The translations under genes and the position numbers were made by a program. The notes beneath the pieces are model-generated. The model saw only the letters and a program-made list of their open reading frames with translations. It made no database searches and was not told the DNA's origin. A stretch of DNA of 64,000 bases from Microvirga zambiensis WSM3693 (GTDB lineage Bacteria; Pseudomonadota; Alphaproteobacteria; Rhizobiales; Beijerinckiaceae): NCBI RefSeq assembly GCF_016735695.1, contig NZ_JAERQD010000001.1, positions 186,001 through 250,000 on the forward strand. The letters run 5' to 3'. Of the stretch, positions 37,762 to 48,315 are shown piece by piece; position 1 is the first letter of the stretch; each line of letters starts with the position of its first letter.

Positions 37762-40460
37762 GCCAATTCATCCCCTGAGCGAGCCTGTTCGACGACAGGC
37801 AATCTGACCGTAAACACGGCGCCGCTGCGGTCCGTTCGGTTTCCCGCCACGACAGTACCGCCCATGGCCTCGATGAACCCGCGGCAGATCGGCAGGCCCA
37901 GACCCGTTCCCGCGCGGACCCGATCGCCCTTCCGGGCGCGATAGAACTTGTCGAAGATCCGCTCCAGATCCTCTTCCGGAATCCCGTCGCCTTCGTCCAG
38001 CACCTGAAGCACCACGGTGCTCTCCTCCTCCCAGGCCTGTATGAGAATGGTCGAGTTCGGCGGAGAATACTTGGCGGCGTTGTCGAGCAGGTTGAAGAGC
38101 ACCTGCTCGAACAGCACGGGATCGACAGCGACCATGGGCAGATTGGCGGCAAGGTCGATTTGGACACGGTCGTTCGACAGAACCTTGCGCGCACGCTGGA
38201 GAGCAGCACCCAGCACGTCGCTCAGGTCATTGAGCGCGATGTTGGGAGCAATCGCTCCCGATTCCAGGCGCGTCATGTCGAGCAGATTGGCGATGAAGCG
38301 GTTCAGCCGTTCCGCCTCGTCCTGCACGGTCGCAAGCAGATCCTCCTTCGAATCCTCGTCCAGATTCGCCGAGTAGGCCTTCAACGTTCCCGCCGCTCCG
38401 ATGATCGCCGCCAAGGGGGTCTTGAGATCATGCGAGATCGAGGTCAGGAGCGCCGAGCGCAAGCGGTCGGATTCCGCCATGAGGCGGGCGCGGTCGATGT
38501 CCTCGACGAGACGGATGCGTTCCGCCGCCTGCGCCGCCTGATCGGCCAGGGCGTGGAACAGGCGGCGCTGCTCGGGGGTGAGAAGGATCCCCGGCCTGTC
38601 GCGGTCGATGCCGATCACGCCCACCGTGCCACGGCTCGTCCGCATGGGGATGAACAGCCGCTTCGCACCCGGCAATGTGTCCGAGCCGCGCCCCGTCTCC
38701 CGATCATGCTCGAAGGCCCATTTTGCTGCGGCGAGGTCGGCCTCATCGAGCAGATCCTCCGGTGGATATCCGGACTTCAATTCCAATTGATCCTGCTCCG
38801 GCATCAGGACGACGACACGCACCTTGAGCATCGACGCGATCTGGAACGAGGTCGCCCACAGGAGATCGTCCAGGGTGCCGACCGTCGAGAGCTTGCGACT
38901 GAAGAGATAGAGATCGTCGGTGGTCTTGGCGCGCTGGCGCGCGACGATCGCCTGGCTGCGTACCCGCGCGGTCAGATTGCTGGCGATCAGGGCAACGAGC
39001 AGGAAGAAGAAGAACGCGATGACGTTCTCGGGGTCCGCGATGGTGAAGGTCTGGACCGGCGGCAGGAAGAAGAAGTTGAAGGCAAGCACGCTCAGCGCGC
39101 TGGCATATAGGCCGGGCCACAGGCCGAAGGTGACGGATGCACCGAGAATCGCAGTGAGGAAGACCAGGGCGATGTTCTGGACGTCCAGGAAGCGGTCGAG
39201 GACGATGCCCAGCGCCAGCGCCCCGAGCACGAAGGCCGTGCTCGCGAGATAGGAGCGTGCGTCGCGCTCCGCATGCGCGGGCAGAACCCGCCGCCACGTG
39301 GACTCTTTCTTCTCGTCGCGAAGCGCAATGACATGAACGCTGATGTCGCCGGCTTGCCGGATGATGTCGTGGGCGACGGATCCCCGGATCATCTCCTGCA
39401 GGCGCGACTTGGCGGGCTTGCCGATGATGATATGCGTCGCGTTGTGGGTCTCGGCGTAACGGACGGCCTCGCTGGCGACGTCGCGGCCCGGGATCGTAAC
39501 GGCTTCGCCGCCGAGGCGCTCGGCCAAGCGAAGAGTCTCGTTGATCCGGTCATTCGCAGGCTCGGAGCGGCGCAGCGATTCCGCCGTCTCCACGTGCAGC
39601 ACCGTCCAGGGTGCCTGAAGCCTTTCGGTCATGCGGCGGGCATAGCGGACCAGTGCCTCGCTTCCGAGGGCATCGTCGATGCAGACCAGGATCCGCTCAC
39701 CCGCGGCCCAGGGGCCGGGGATCGCGTTGGCCTGCATGTGGTTCAGGAGCTGCGCATCCACGCGCTGGGCGGTGCGCCGAAGCGCGAGTTCCCTCAGAGC
39801 CGTCAGGTTGCCCGGCGAGAAGTAGTGAGCCACGGCGCGCTGCGCCGTTTGAGGGACATAGACCTTGCCCTCGTTCAGCCTCTGGATGAGGTCCTGAGGC
39901 GTGATGTCGATCACCTCGATATCGTCCGCGCGCTCGAGGATCTCATCCGGCACGGTCTCGCGCACGCGGATGCGGGTGATCTGCGCCACCACGTCGTTCA
40001 GGCTCTCGACATGCTGCACGTTCATCGTGGTGAACACGTCGATCCCTGCCGCGAGAAGCTCCTCCACGTCCATGTAGCGCTTCGGGTGGCGGCTGCCCTC
40101 GGCATTGGTGTGGGCCAGCTCGTCGACGAGGGCAAGCGCAGGCCTGCGCTTCAGGATCGCATCGAGATCCATTTCCTCAAGGCGGTGGCCCTTGTAGTCA
40201 AGGACACGTCTCGGCACGAGCTCGAGCCCCTCGAGCAGGGCCTGCGTTTCCCGGCGGCCGTGGGTCTCGACGATACCGACGACGACATCGACGCCCTCGC
40301 GCCGCTTGGCGGCAGCCTCCGTGAGCATCTCGTAAGTCTTGCCCACACCCGGGGCAGCACCCAGGAAGACCTTGAGGTGCCCCCTGCCCTCCCGCCTTGC
40401 AGCATGAAGCAGGGCATCCGGGGAAGGCCTCAGGTCGGAGGACAGGCGGGGCTCGGGCAT
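37758..40460 (-). CDS. kdpD: KdpD sensor histidine kinase
   Basis: A 900-residue sensor. The N-terminal KdpD domain has Walker A FLGAAPGVGKTYEML near 35 and LVDELAHTNAEGSRHPKR, followed by a universal-stress-protein-like domain (about 250-370). Four close membrane helices lie at about 400-490, then a GAF-like region. The kinase core has His near residue 676 in SISHDLKTPLAAIIG, an N-box LLDNAAKYSP and G-boxes DEGDGIPEEDL and GTGLGLPI. It senses K+ and ionic conditions and phosphorylates KdpE. It follows kdpC at a 49-base gap. Length is typical. Confidence 0.94.
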   Translation of the reverse strand: MPEPRLSSDLRPSPDALLHAARREGRGHLKVFLGAAPGVGKTYEMLTEAAAKRREGVDVVVGIVETHGRRETQALLEGLELVPRRVLDYKGHRLEEMDLDAILKRRPALALVDELAHTNAEGSRHPKRYMDVEELLAAGIDVFTTMNVQHVESLNDVVAQITRIRVRETVPDEILERADDIEVIDITPQDLIQRLNEGKVYVPQTAQRAVAHYFSPGNLTALRELALRRTAQRVDAQLLNHMQANAIPGPWAAGERILVCIDDALGSEALVRYARRMTERLQAPWTVLHVETAESLRRSEPANDRINETLRLAERLGGEAVTIPGRDVASEAVRYAETHNATHIIIGKPAKSRLQEMIRGSVAHDIIRQAGDISVHVIALRDEKKESTWRRVLPAHAERDARSYLASTAFVLGALALGIVLDRFLDVQNIALVFLTAILGASVTFGLWPGLYASALSVLAFNFFFLPPVQTFTIADPENVIAFFFFLLVALIASNLTARVRSQAIVARQRAKTTDDLYLFSRKLSTVGTLDDLLWATSFQIASMLKVRVVVLMPEQDQLELKSGYPPEDLLDEADLAAAKWAFEHDRETGRGSDTLPGAKRLFIPMRTSRGTVGVIGIDRDRPGILLTPEQRRLFHALADQAAQAAERIRLVEDIDRARLMAESDRLRSALLTSISHDLKTPLAAIIGAAGTLKAYSANLDEDSKEDLLATVQDEAERLNRFIANLLDMTRLESGAIAPNIALNDLSDVLGAALQRARKVLSNDRVQIDLAANLPMVAVDPVLFEQVLFNLLDNAAKYSPPNSTILIQAWEEESTVVLQVLDEGDGIPEEDLERIFDKFYRARKGDRVRAGTGLGLPICRGFIEAMGGTVVAGNRTDRSGAVFTVRLPVVEQARSGDELA

Positions 40461-40509
40461 GGTCTCAAACGTCTCGCAGGCAGCCCGCGCGGGGCCGCCC
40501 TTTCTCGCA

Positions 40510-41112
40510 TTACCCGTTGGCGCGGTCGAGGGCGAGGTTGAGCTTGAGAACGTTCACACGCGGCTCGCCGAGAAGGCCGAGCATCCGCTCCTCGGTGTGC
40601 TCGGCCACGAGCCGCCGGACCCTGTCCTCGGGCAGGCCGCGGGCCGTGGCCACCCGCGGCACCTGGAATAGCGCCGCCTCCGGCGAGATGTGGGGATCGA
40701 GACCGCTGCCTGAGGTCGTCACGAGATCGATGGGCACGGCCTGGTTCGGGCTCTCGCGCCTGCGGGCCTCCACATCGCCTTTGATGCGGTCGATCAGGGC
40801 CTGGTTGGTGGGTGCGAGGTTCGAGCCGCCTGAATTCGCCGCGTTGTAGGGCGACGAGGTCGTCTTGCTCGGGTCGGCCGGATCGGAGCCGACCGTCGCC
40901 GAGGGGCGGCCGTGGAAGTAGCGGTCGCCCGTGAAGCTCTGGCCGATGAGTTCGGACCCGATCACATGGCCGTTGACCGTGACGAGGCTGCCATTGGCTT
41001 TGTCCGGCAGCACCGCCTGCGCGATGCCGGTCATGCCGAGAGGATAGAGAAGGCCCGTGATCGCCGTCATGGCGACGATCATGACGAGGGCGGGACGAAG
41101 TTGACGAAGCAT
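40510..41112 (-). CDS. kdpC: KdpC, K+-transporting ATPase subunit
   Basis: A 200-residue subunit with one N-terminal membrane helix ([20 protein letters not shown]) and a periplasmic domain. Family marks are [36 protein letters not shown] and [19 protein letters not shown]. It stabilises the KdpA-KdpB complex. The ATG follows AAGGAAATCACC, 13 bases after kdpB. Confidence 0.95.
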   Translation of the reverse strand: MLRQLRPALVMIVAMTAITGLLYPLGMTGIAQAVLPDKANGSLVTVNGHVIGSELIGQSFTGDRYFHGRPSATVGSDPADPSKTTSSPYNAANSGGSNLAPTNQALIDRIKGDVEARRRESPNQAVPIDLVTTSGSGLDPHISPEAALFQVPRVATARGLPEDRVRRLVAEHTEERMLGLLGEPRVNVLKLNLALDRANG

Positions 41113-41125
41113 GGTGATTTCCTTT

Positions 41126-43237
41126 TCAGGCGAGGCCGATGGCGCTGATCGCGAGATCGATCGCCTTGATGCCGATGAACGGGATGACGATGCCGCCGAG
41201 GCCGTAGACGAGTAGGTTGCGGCGCAGGAGCGGCCCTGCGCCGACGGCGCGGTATTTGACGCCCTTCAATGCGAGCGGGATCAACGCGATGATGATGAGC
41301 GCGTTGAAGATGATGGCCGACAGGATCGCGCTTTCAGGCGTCGCGAGGCCCATGATGTTGAGCGCGCCGAGCTGCGGATAGATGCCGGCGAAGATGGCCG
41401 GAATGATCGCGAAATACTTGGCGACGTCGTTGGCGATTGAGAACGTCGTCAGCGAGCCGCGCGTCATCAGGAGCTGCTTGCCGATCTCGACGATCTCGAT
41501 GAGCTTGGTGGGATCGCTGTCGAGATCGACCATGTTGCCGGCCTCTCGGGCTGCCACGGTGCCGGTGTTCATGGCGACACCGACATCGGCCTGCGCGAGG
41601 GCCGGCGCGTCGTTGGTGCCGTCGCCGCACATGGCCACGAGCTTGCCCTGCGCCTGTTCGGAGCGGATGAGCTCGAGCTTGTCCTCCGGTGTCGCCTGGG
41701 CGAGGAAGTCGTCGACGCCGGCCTCCGCCGCGATGGCTGCCGCCGTCATGGGATTGTCGCCGGTGATCATCACGGTGCGGATGCCCATGCGCCGCAACTC
41801 GGCGAAGCGTTCGCGGATGCCGCCTTTGACGATGTCCTTGAGCTGGACCACGCCGAGCAGACGCCCGTCCCGTGACACGGCGAGCGGCGTTCCACCGGCC
41901 TTCGCGATCTCGTCGGCGATGGCCTGGATCTCGCGCATGGGCTCCGAACTCACTGCGGGCCTGAGTGCCTGAACCGCCCCGCCGCGAGTAACTGGGGCCA
42001 CGGCATTCACGGAAGCGAGGATCGAGTCGACAGCGCCCTTGCGGATCGCGCTGCCGCCGATATCGACGCCGCTCATGCGAGTCTGCGCCGTAAACGGCAC
42101 GAAGGTGGCATGGAGCTCGCTCATGTCCCGGGCACGGATGCCGTACTTTTCCTTGGCGAGCACCACGATCGAACGGCCCTCGGGTGTCTCGTCCGCAAGA
42201 GATGCCAGTTGCGCCGCATCGGCCAGTTCCTGCTCGCTCACGCCGCGGACCGGCCGGAAGGCCGTCGCCTGACGGTTGCCGAGGGTGATCGTGCCGGTCT
42301 TGTCGAGGAGCAGCGTATCGACGTCGCCGGCAGCCTCGACGGCGCGTCCGGACATGGCGAGCACGTTGAAGCGCACGAGACGATCCATGCCGGCGATGCC
42401 GATCGCCGACAGAAGCGCACCGATCGTGGTTGGAATGAGCGTCACGAAGAGCGCCACCAGCGCGATGATCGGGATGGCGCCGCCCGCGTAAGCCGCGAAG
42501 CTCGGGATCGTCGCGACCGCGATGACGAAGATGAGCGTCAGGCCGGCGAGCAGGATGTTGAGGGCGATCTCGTTCGGCGTCTTCTGGCGCGAGGCTCCCT
42601 CCACCAGCGCGATCATGCGGTCGATGAAGGTCGAGCCCGGCGCTGCCGTGATGCGCACGCGGATCCAGTCGGACAGCACCTGCGTGCCGCCCGTCACCGC
42701 CGAGCGGTCGCCGCCCGACTCGCGGATGACCGGCGCGGACTCGCCTGTGATGGCGGCCTCGTTCACCGATGCCACGCCCTCGATCACCTCGCCGTCGCTC
42801 GGGATGATGTCGCCCGCTTCGACGAAGACGAGATCACCGACCTTGAGCTGCGCGCCGGGAATGAGCTTGTAGTCGCGCCCGGATGCACCTGAGAGCAGCT
42901 TGGCCTGCGTTTCCGTCCGTGTCTTACGCAAGGACGCGGCCTGTGCCTTACCCCGGCCCTCGGCCACCGCCTCGGCGAAGTTGGCGAAGAGCAGGGTGAA
43001 CCAGAGCCAGAGGATGATCTGGAACGAAAAGCCGAGGCTCGCCCCACCCGTTGCAAGATCCTTGAGGAACAGCGCGGTCGTCAGCGCCGCGACTGTCTCG
43101 ACGACGAACATGACCGGATTGCGGATCATGATCCGCGGATCGAGCTTGGTGAAGGCCGCCCCCAAGGCAGGAACGACGATCTTTGAGTCCACGAGCGAAG
43201 CTTGCGAGGCTCCGCCACGGGATTGAGCGGTGTTCAT
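41126..43237 (-). CDS. kdpB: KdpB, P-type K+-transporting ATPase
   Basis: A 703-residue P-type ATPase, the energising subunit. The phosphorylation site is [14 protein letters not shown] (Asp near 309), the actuator TGE loop is in [10 protein letters not shown], the hinge is [18 protein letters not shown], and [14 protein letters not shown] is present. Helices match the IA-type layout. ATG follows AGGAGTTCATCC. It is separated from kdpA by a 44-residue small gene instead of following it directly. Confidence 0.96.
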   Translation of the reverse strand: MNTAQSRGGASQASLVDSKIVVPALGAAFTKLDPRIMIRNPVMFVVETVAALTTALFLKDLATGGASLGFSFQIILWLWFTLLFANFAEAVAEGRGKAQAASLRKTRTETQAKLLSGASGRDYKLIPGAQLKVGDLVFVEAGDIIPSDGEVIEGVASVNEAAITGESAPVIRESGGDRSAVTGGTQVLSDWIRVRITAAPGSTFIDRMIALVEGASRQKTPNEIALNILLAGLTLIFVIAVATIPSFAAYAGGAIPIIALVALFVTLIPTTIGALLSAIGIAGMDRLVRFNVLAMSGRAVEAAGDVDTLLLDKTGTITLGNRQATAFRPVRGVSEQELADAAQLASLADETPEGRSIVVLAKEKYGIRARDMSELHATFVPFTAQTRMSGVDIGGSAIRKGAVDSILASVNAVAPVTRGGAVQALRPAVSSEPMREIQAIADEIAKAGGTPLAVSRDGRLLGVVQLKDIVKGGIRERFAELRRMGIRTVMITGDNPMTAAAIAAEAGVDDFLAQATPEDKLELIRSEQAQGKLVAMCGDGTNDAPALAQADVGVAMNTGTVAAREAGNMVDLDSDPTKLIEIVEIGKQLLMTRGSLTTFSIANDVAKYFAIIPAIFAGIYPQLGALNIMGLATPESAILSAIIFNALIIIALIPLALKGVKYRAVGAGPLLRRNLLVYGLGGIVIPFIGIKAIDLAISAIGLA

Positions 43238-43275
43238 GGATGAACTCCTGATAGAACGATGAGCCGGCCGGCCTG

Positions 43276-43410
43276 TCAGGCGGTGGCGACGCGGATGATG
43301 AAGTGGAAAAGGCCAACCAGGGCCATCATCCCGACGGTCATCGTCAGGACGACGGCAATCGGACTCCAGGCTTTGGTCTGCGGGCGGAAGCGAAGAGCCG
43401 GCTTGGCCAT
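43276..43410 (-). CDS. Small membrane protein (44 residues) between kdpA and kdpB
   Basis: A 44-residue frame fully inside the gap between kdpA and kdpB. Its ATG (43410) is two bases after the kdpA stop and is preceded by GGTCGGAGGCTAGC, a strong ribosome site overlapping the kdpA end. The peptide has a basic N-terminus ([15 protein letters not shown]) and one membrane helix ([20 protein letters not shown]), ending FIIRVATA. It is expected N-in. It is not KdpF, which is encoded upstream of kdpA. Coupling to both neighbours suggests a role in the Kdp complex or its assembly; that is an inference. I know of no characterised Kdp subunit in this position. Confidence 0.65.
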   Translation of the reverse strand: MAKPALRFRPQTKAWSPIAVVLTMTVGMMALVGLFHFIIRVATA

Positions 43411-43411
43411 G

Positions 43412-45127
43412 CTAGCCTCCGACCGAAAAGGTCTGCCCGGCGATCAGCGAGAGGTGCTCGACGATGGGGCCGAGAGCGAGCGCGGGGAAGAATGTCAGTC
43501 CGCCGACGATCAGGATGACGCCGACGAGCAAGCCGACGAACAGGCCGCCATGGGTGGGGAAAGTACCAGCCGAGACCGGAACGGTCTTCTTGGCCGCCAT
43601 GGATCCGGCGATCGCCATGGCCGGGACGATGACGAAGAAGCGTCCCATGAGCATCGCAGCGCCGATGGTCAGGTTGTACCACAGGGTGTTGCCCGAGAGG
43701 CTGCCGAAGGCGGAACCGTTGTTCGCGGCTCCCGAGACATAGGCATAGAGCACCTCCGAGAAACCGTGCGGGCCGGGATTGCCGATCGAGGCAAGGCCGG
43801 TGGGCAGAACGACAGCCAGAGCCGTGAAGCCCAGCATGGCCAGCGGCAGGCACAGGATGGCGAGGATGGCCATCTTGACTTCCTTGGCCTCGATCTTCTT
43901 GCCGAGATATTCGGGAGTGCGTCCGACCATCAGGCCCGCGACGAACATGGTCAGCACGACGAAGAGCAGCATGCCGTAGAGACCGGCGCCGACGCCGCCG
44001 ACGACGATCTCGCCGAGCTCCATGTTGATGAGCGGGATCAGGCCGCCGAGCGGCATGAAGCTCGAATGCATGGCATTGACCGCGCCGCAGCTCGCTGCCG
44101 TTGTGATCACGGCGAACAACGCCGACATAGCCGTGCCGAAGCGGACCTCCTTGCCTTCCATGTTGCCGCCCTCGACGCCGAGCGCGTGCACCAGCGGGTT
44201 GCCTGCGGCCTCCGCCCAGTATGCGACGGCGACGCCGACGATGAAGATCACTCCCATGGCGCCGAGGATGGCCCAGCCCTGGCGCTGGTCGCCGACCATG
44301 CGGCCGAAGACGTTGGTCAGTGCCGCGCCGATGGCAAAGATCGACACCATCTGGATCAGGTTGACGAAGGCGTCCGGATTCTCGAAGGGATGCGCGGAAT
44401 TGGCGTTGAAGAATCCGCCGCCGTTGGTGCCGAGCATCTTGATCGCGAGCTGCGAAGCGACAGGTCCGACGGAGATCGTCTGCCTGGCGCCTTCCAGCGT
44501 CGTCGCATCGATATAGGCGGACAGGGTCTGGGGCACGCCCCGTGCGACGTAGACAAGCGTCAGCATCACGCAGAGCGGGAGCAGCACGTAGAGCGTCGCG
44601 CGCGTCATGTCGGCCCAGAAGTTACCGATACTCTTCGCCGATGCCCGCGAGAAGCCGCGGATCAGGGCCACCGCCAGCGCGATACCGGTCGCCGCCGACA
44701 CGAAATTCTGAACGGTCAGGCCTGCCATCTGAACCAGATACGACATCGTGCTCTCGCCGCCGTAGTTCTGCCAGTTCGTGTTGGTCATGAAGCTGGCGGC
44801 GGTGTTGAACGCGAGATCGAGCGCGACCGCGCCCATGCCCATCGGGTTGTAGGGCAGCACGGCCTGGATGCGCTGGAGCGCGTAGAGAGCAAGAAATCCG
44901 AGCAGGTTGAAGGTCAGCATGGCGAGCGTGTAGGTCAGCCAGTGCTGCTCCTCGCGCTCGCTTGTGCCTGAAAGCTTGTAGAGCACAGTCTCGACAGGGT
45001 GCAGGACAGGGGAAAGGAATGTGCGCTCACCGTTGAACACGCGCGCCATGTACCAGCCCAAGGGCTTCACGAGCGCGACGACGATGGCGCAGAAAACGAG
45101 GATCTGGATCCAGCCGTTGATGGTCAT
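43412..45127 (-). CDS. kdpA: KdpA, K+-transporting ATPase channel-like subunit
   Basis: A 571-residue integral membrane protein with about ten helices, the K+-selective subunit related to the SKT family. Filter-like repeats are visible as [33 protein letters not shown] and, later, [11 protein letters not shown] and [24 protein letters not shown] precedes its ATG, 14 bases after kdpF. Length is typical. Confidence 0.96.
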   Translation of the reverse strand: MTINGWIQILVFCAIVVALVKPLGWYMARVFNGERTFLSPVLHPVETVLYKLSGTSEREEQHWLTYTLAMLTFNLLGFLALYALQRIQAVLPYNPMGMGAVALDLAFNTAASFMTNTNWQNYGGESTMSYLVQMAGLTVQNFVSAATGIALAVALIRGFSRASAKSIGNFWADMTRATLYVLLPLCVMLTLVYVARGVPQTLSAYIDATTLEGARQTISVGPVASQLAIKMLGTNGGGFFNANSAHPFENPDAFVNLIQMVSIFAIGAALTNVFGRMVGDQRQGWAILGAMGVIFIVGVAVAYWAEAAGNPLVHALGVEGGNMEGKEVRFGTAMSALFAVITTAASCGAVNAMHSSFMPLGGLIPLINMELGEIVVGGVGAGLYGMLLFVVLTMFVAGLMVGRTPEYLGKKIEAKEVKMAILAILCLPLAMLGFTALAVVLPTGLASIGNPGPHGFSEVLYAYVSGAANNGSAFGSLSGNTLWYNLTIGAAMLMGRFFVIVPAMAIAGSMAAKKTVPVSAGTFPTHGGLFVGLLVGVILIVGGLTFFPALALGPIVEHLSLIAGQTFSVGG

Positions 45128-45141
45128 AACTGCCGCCTTGG

Positions 45142-45231
45142 TCAGAACCGCTCAGGCCGAACGAGAGCGTAGGTGAGGTAGACGAGAAGGCCGACGGTCA
45201 CGAGGCCGGCCAATGTGTAGTCGAGGGTCAT
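45142..45231 (-). CDS. kdpF: KdpF small subunit
   Basis: A 29-residue single-helix peptide ([20 protein letters not shown]) ending ERF, the same length and layout as E. coli KdpF. KdpF stabilises the KdpABC complex in the membrane. It lies directly upstream of kdpA in the usual order. Confidence 0.85.
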   Translation of the reverse strand: MTLDYTLAGLVTVGLLVYLTYALVRPERF

Positions 45232-45241
45232 GACAGGATCC

Positions 45242-45322
45242 TCAGAGCCGGTCGCAGGCGGCGGTATAGGCGACGGTGAGGCCGAAGAAGCCAAGCCCGA
45301 GCGCGAGCATCAGGATGTCCAT
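45242..45322 (-). CDS. Small membrane peptide (26 residues) heading the kdp operon
   Basis: A 26-residue frame ending ten bases before kdpF, with one hydrophobic helix (ILMLALGLGFFGLTVAYTAA) and the polar end CDRL. GGAG lies about ten bases before the ATG at 45322; an in-frame ATG at 45337 is an alternative. Short ORFs of this shape before kdpF occur in other kdp operons in my recollection but have no assigned role. Confidence 0.55.
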   Translation of the reverse strand: MDILMLALGLGFFGLTVAYTAACDRL

Positions 45323-45427
45323 GGGTGCATGCTCCATGCATGAGGCGCGCCGCCGAAGCGCGGCACGCCGGTGCTGAAGACATGTCGAAAGCCGTATAAA
45401 GATTCGAGAGAGCTGCCCGACGGCCGG

Positions 45428-45444
45428 TATAAAATTGTTATAAA
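45428..45444 (-). promoter_or_regulatory. Putative KdpE-binding box
   Basis: On the minus strand the sequence is TTTATA-ACAAT-TTTATA, two six-base repeats separated by five bases. This matches the spacing of the E. coli kdpFABC operator (TTTATA-N5-TTTACA). A third TTTATA at 45395-45400 lies closer to the gene and could be part of the promoter. It is about 105 bases upstream of the first small kdp gene. Confidence 0.65.
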
Positions 45445-45616
45445 GATCAGGCCGTGCGAAGGCTCGGGCGGAGCCGGCATTCATTGGACCGGCAGGGCTC
45501 CGGCGAGCGTGAGATGACCGGGGAACGACGCCGGCGTGTATTCCTATCGGATCAGGCGCGTGATGGATGCCTTGATCGCGGCCTGTCATTCAGGTCGAAT
45601 GCGTCTGCGCAAACGA

Positions 45617-45641
45617 AAAGGATCGGCCTGCGGCCGATCCT
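45617..45641 (-). terminator. Intrinsic terminator after the penicillin acylase gene
   Basis: Stem AAGGATCGGCC / GGCCGATCCTT with loop GCA, followed on the minus strand by TTCG after the TT of the stem. It lies 21 bases after the acylase stop and separates it from the kdp promoter region. Confidence 0.7.
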
Positions 45642-45662
45642 TCCTCGCACGATAGAGCCTGC

Positions 45663-48092
45663 TCAGCTCTTGGGCGACAGCTGGAAGCGCTCGCTCGCAG
45701 CTCGCTCCACGGCTTCGCGGGAATAGAGCAGCGGAACGTAGTCTCCGGTCGCCCAAAGTGGCGCCAGATCGCGATAGTGCGGGCTATAAGGATTGCCGGA
45801 TTGACCGGGCGTGTTGATCGCGCGGCTGTTATCCCAGCTGCCGACATCCAGCACCATCCGGAACGACGCTCCTGACGTCACCTTGAAGGTGGACGTGCTG
45901 TAGCCCGCGGCATGAGGCACGTTGTTGCCGCCGCCCATCACGAGCGGGCCTACGGTCATCTGCGCCTGCGTGGCCTTGTCGGCGAGAGGCTTCAGGGCAT
46001 GGCTGAACTCGGCCTGATGGAGATTGCCCCACTTCCATTGCGCCATGTCGTCGCCCAAAAGCTTGCCGACTTCATCGGCGGCGGCGGCAAGGCTCTGAAG
46101 CAGGATCTTGTCCCGCGCGGCGGCCTGATCGGGGCCGAGAGCCTGATCGGGCTTTTCGAGATAATCGACAACAGCGGAGAGACTGCCATTGCCGACGATG
46201 GCGCGCGCAGCCTCCGGCGCCGTTGCGGCGACGGTGGCACGCCCGAGATGCTTGCTCGTCCACACTTCGAAGAGCGCCGCCCCGGCACTGTCGGCCGTCT
46301 CGCGCGCATCCCAGCTCTGCATCAGCTCGAGCGCCGCCCCTTGCCGCGGGTCCTCCGAACGCAGGGGCTTGAGCAGGGCAAGGAGCCTTCGCCCGAGCAT
46401 GCTCGTGTCGTCATTCTGCAGATCCATCGCATCGGCCAGGGTGAATTTCGGCTTTGCCCGAAGAACCTCCTCGATGCGCTGGAATCTTGCAGGATCGGCC
46501 CATTGATCGAACCCGATCCTGCGTTCGTTGATCGGATAACCGGGAGGAAGATTGTTCTGGTTCGCGGTTGCGAAGAAGCCCTGCGAGGGATTGTATGCTT
46601 CCGGCAGGTCGGACATGGGGATGAACCCCTCCCATTCGTAGCGCCCGTCGCCGGGTACGGGCATCAGGCCGTCGTAGCTGACGCGCTTGGGCGTGAGACC
46701 GCCGGGAATCCAGCCTATATTGCCGTCGGTATCGGCATAGACCTGATTTTCGGACGGCGCTCCCCAGCGATTCATCGCCTCCAGAAAGCCGCTCCAGTTC
46801 TGGGCGGTCATGTAGTCCGACGAGCCGAAATAGGCGGACGTGCCGGGATCGAACCAGACGGAGCGCATGGCGAAGGCCCGCTGCTTGGCATCGTCCTTCG
46901 CCAGCACCGGCCCATGGCGGGTGAAGAGCAGATCGACGGTGCGGGGCTGCCCGCCTTTGACCTCGATCGTCTCACGCACGACCTTCATGTCCTCCCAGCC
47001 GTCGCGGAACTTGTACTGGCTGGAATTGGCAGGGTTCAGCTCGTAGGCATAGAGGTCCTCCTGATCGATCGCAAAGATCGTCAGGCCGAACGCGATCTTC
47101 CCATTGTGCCCGATGGAGATGCCCGGCAGGGCCGGCTCGCCGGCTCCGATCACCGACATGCCGGGCGCGTTCAGATGCACGATGTAGCGCAGAGACGGAA
47201 CGCCGTGAGCGCGGTGCGGATCGTTTGCCAGGATCGGCCTCCCCGTCGCGGTCCGTGAGCCCGAGACAACCCAGTTGTTCGAGCCGATCCGGTCGACGTT
47301 GGCCATCGTCTCATTGAGAAACTCCTCGTGCGCATCCAACGAGGCCTTTTTCTGTGGCGCCGAGAAAGTGACATCCTTGGTGCCGAGTTCGTAGTCCTTC
47401 AGGACATCCTTCGGGATCGAGCACGGGTCGAGGCCCGCAGGGACGGAGGTCTGCCAGTCGGGCTCGAATTTCGTGCGCAGGCGATCGGCATCGAGGCCGG
47501 CGGCGCAGGCAACCTGCGCCCGCCTGACCTCAGATACGACGTTGCGCGTCAGGCCATGGCTGCGGATGCGGACGACATCCTCCGGCTTCCACAGATCGGG
47601 CTGCGTCCCGGCGATTCTGAATTCCACCGGAGCGGGCTGAGTTCCGTCGCGAACCTCCTGCGCGAAAGCGTTGACGCCTTCGACGAAAGCTTCGGTGTAG
47701 GTCTTGGCATTCGGCCCGTAGGCAGCCCATTCCTTGGCCATGTCCCCGCGATAGAGGAACAGGCGCGCGGCACGATCCTGCTCGACGTAATCGGGCCCGA
47801 AATCCTTTGCCAGCAGCCCGAGACCGCGCTTGCGCCAGAGATCGATCTGCCAGAGCCGGTCGCGTGCCGCGTTATATCCCTGCATGAAGAACGCATCGTG
47901 CTGGTTCGCAGTGTAGATGTGCGGGATGCCCCAATGGTCGACGATGATTTCAGCCGGAGCCTGCAGCCCCTTCACCTGCTGCGATGCAGATCGCACCGCG
48001 CTCGACATGTCGGCATAAGCGGGAATGGCCGTGCTTGCGAGAAGTGCGCCCACATAGGGCATCAGGCATGCGGTTCTGGTCAAAGCTCTCAT
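45663..48092 (-). CDS. Penicillin acylase family N-terminal nucleophile hydrolase
   Basis: An 809-residue secreted precursor. The signal peptide ends near ASTAIPAYA (residue 27). The alpha-chain part starts with APAEIIVDHWGIPHIYTANQ. The nucleophile is Ser271 in RIGSNNWVVSGSRT, where autocleavage would yield the beta chain. LANDPHRAHGVPS and HAAGYSTSTFKVTSGASFRM are further family marks. Family members cleave beta-lactam side chains or acyl-homoserine lactones; the true substrate is not known here. GGGAGGAAAACTCG precedes the ATG. It is monocistronic with its own terminator. A LysR gene lies upstream on the same strand. Confidence 0.88.
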   Translation of the reverse strand: MRALTRTACLMPYVGALLASTAIPAYADMSSAVRSASQQVKGLQAPAEIIVDHWGIPHIYTANQHDAFFMQGYNAARDRLWQIDLWRKRGLGLLAKDFGPDYVEQDRAARLFLYRGDMAKEWAAYGPNAKTYTEAFVEGVNAFAQEVRDGTQPAPVEFRIAGTQPDLWKPEDVVRIRSHGLTRNVVSEVRRAQVACAAGLDADRLRTKFEPDWQTSVPAGLDPCSIPKDVLKDYELGTKDVTFSAPQKKASLDAHEEFLNETMANVDRIGSNNWVVSGSRTATGRPILANDPHRAHGVPSLRYIVHLNAPGMSVIGAGEPALPGISIGHNGKIAFGLTIFAIDQEDLYAYELNPANSSQYKFRDGWEDMKVVRETIEVKGGQPRTVDLLFTRHGPVLAKDDAKQRAFAMRSVWFDPGTSAYFGSSDYMTAQNWSGFLEAMNRWGAPSENQVYADTDGNIGWIPGGLTPKRVSYDGLMPVPGDGRYEWEGFIPMSDLPEAYNPSQGFFATANQNNLPPGYPINERRIGFDQWADPARFQRIEEVLRAKPKFTLADAMDLQNDDTSMLGRRLLALLKPLRSEDPRQGAALELMQSWDARETADSAGAALFEVWTSKHLGRATVAATAPEAARAIVGNGSLSAVVDYLEKPDQALGPDQAAARDKILLQSLAAAADEVGKLLGDDMAQWKWGNLHQAEFSHALKPLADKATQAQMTVGPLVMGGGNNVPHAAGYSTSTFKVTSGASFRMVLDVGSWDNSRAINTPGQSGNPYSPHYRDLAPLWATGDYVPLLYSREAVERAASERFQLSPKS

Positions 48093-48315
48093 CGAGTTTT
48101 CCTCCCTGAGCGAAATCGATCGTCCCCTTTTTCTCCAGGGCTGGAGCGGCGTTTAGGGAATCAATCACATCCGATGCTCGGTCCAATGTCGGGCAACAGA
48201 CAATTGCAATCCGAGAAGGTCTGGTATCGGATCGATGACGCTTTCCGTCGGAGACATCTGCACTAGGTCTGCGCACTCGCGACGCAAGCACGTGATCGGT
48301 CCGCGGCAGGTATGA

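Noticed and set aside
43259..44971. 570-codon open frame antisense to kdpA and the small kdp gene
   Set aside because: Low-complexity Arg/Asp/His/Gly text, and it is antisense to an unmistakable kdpA.
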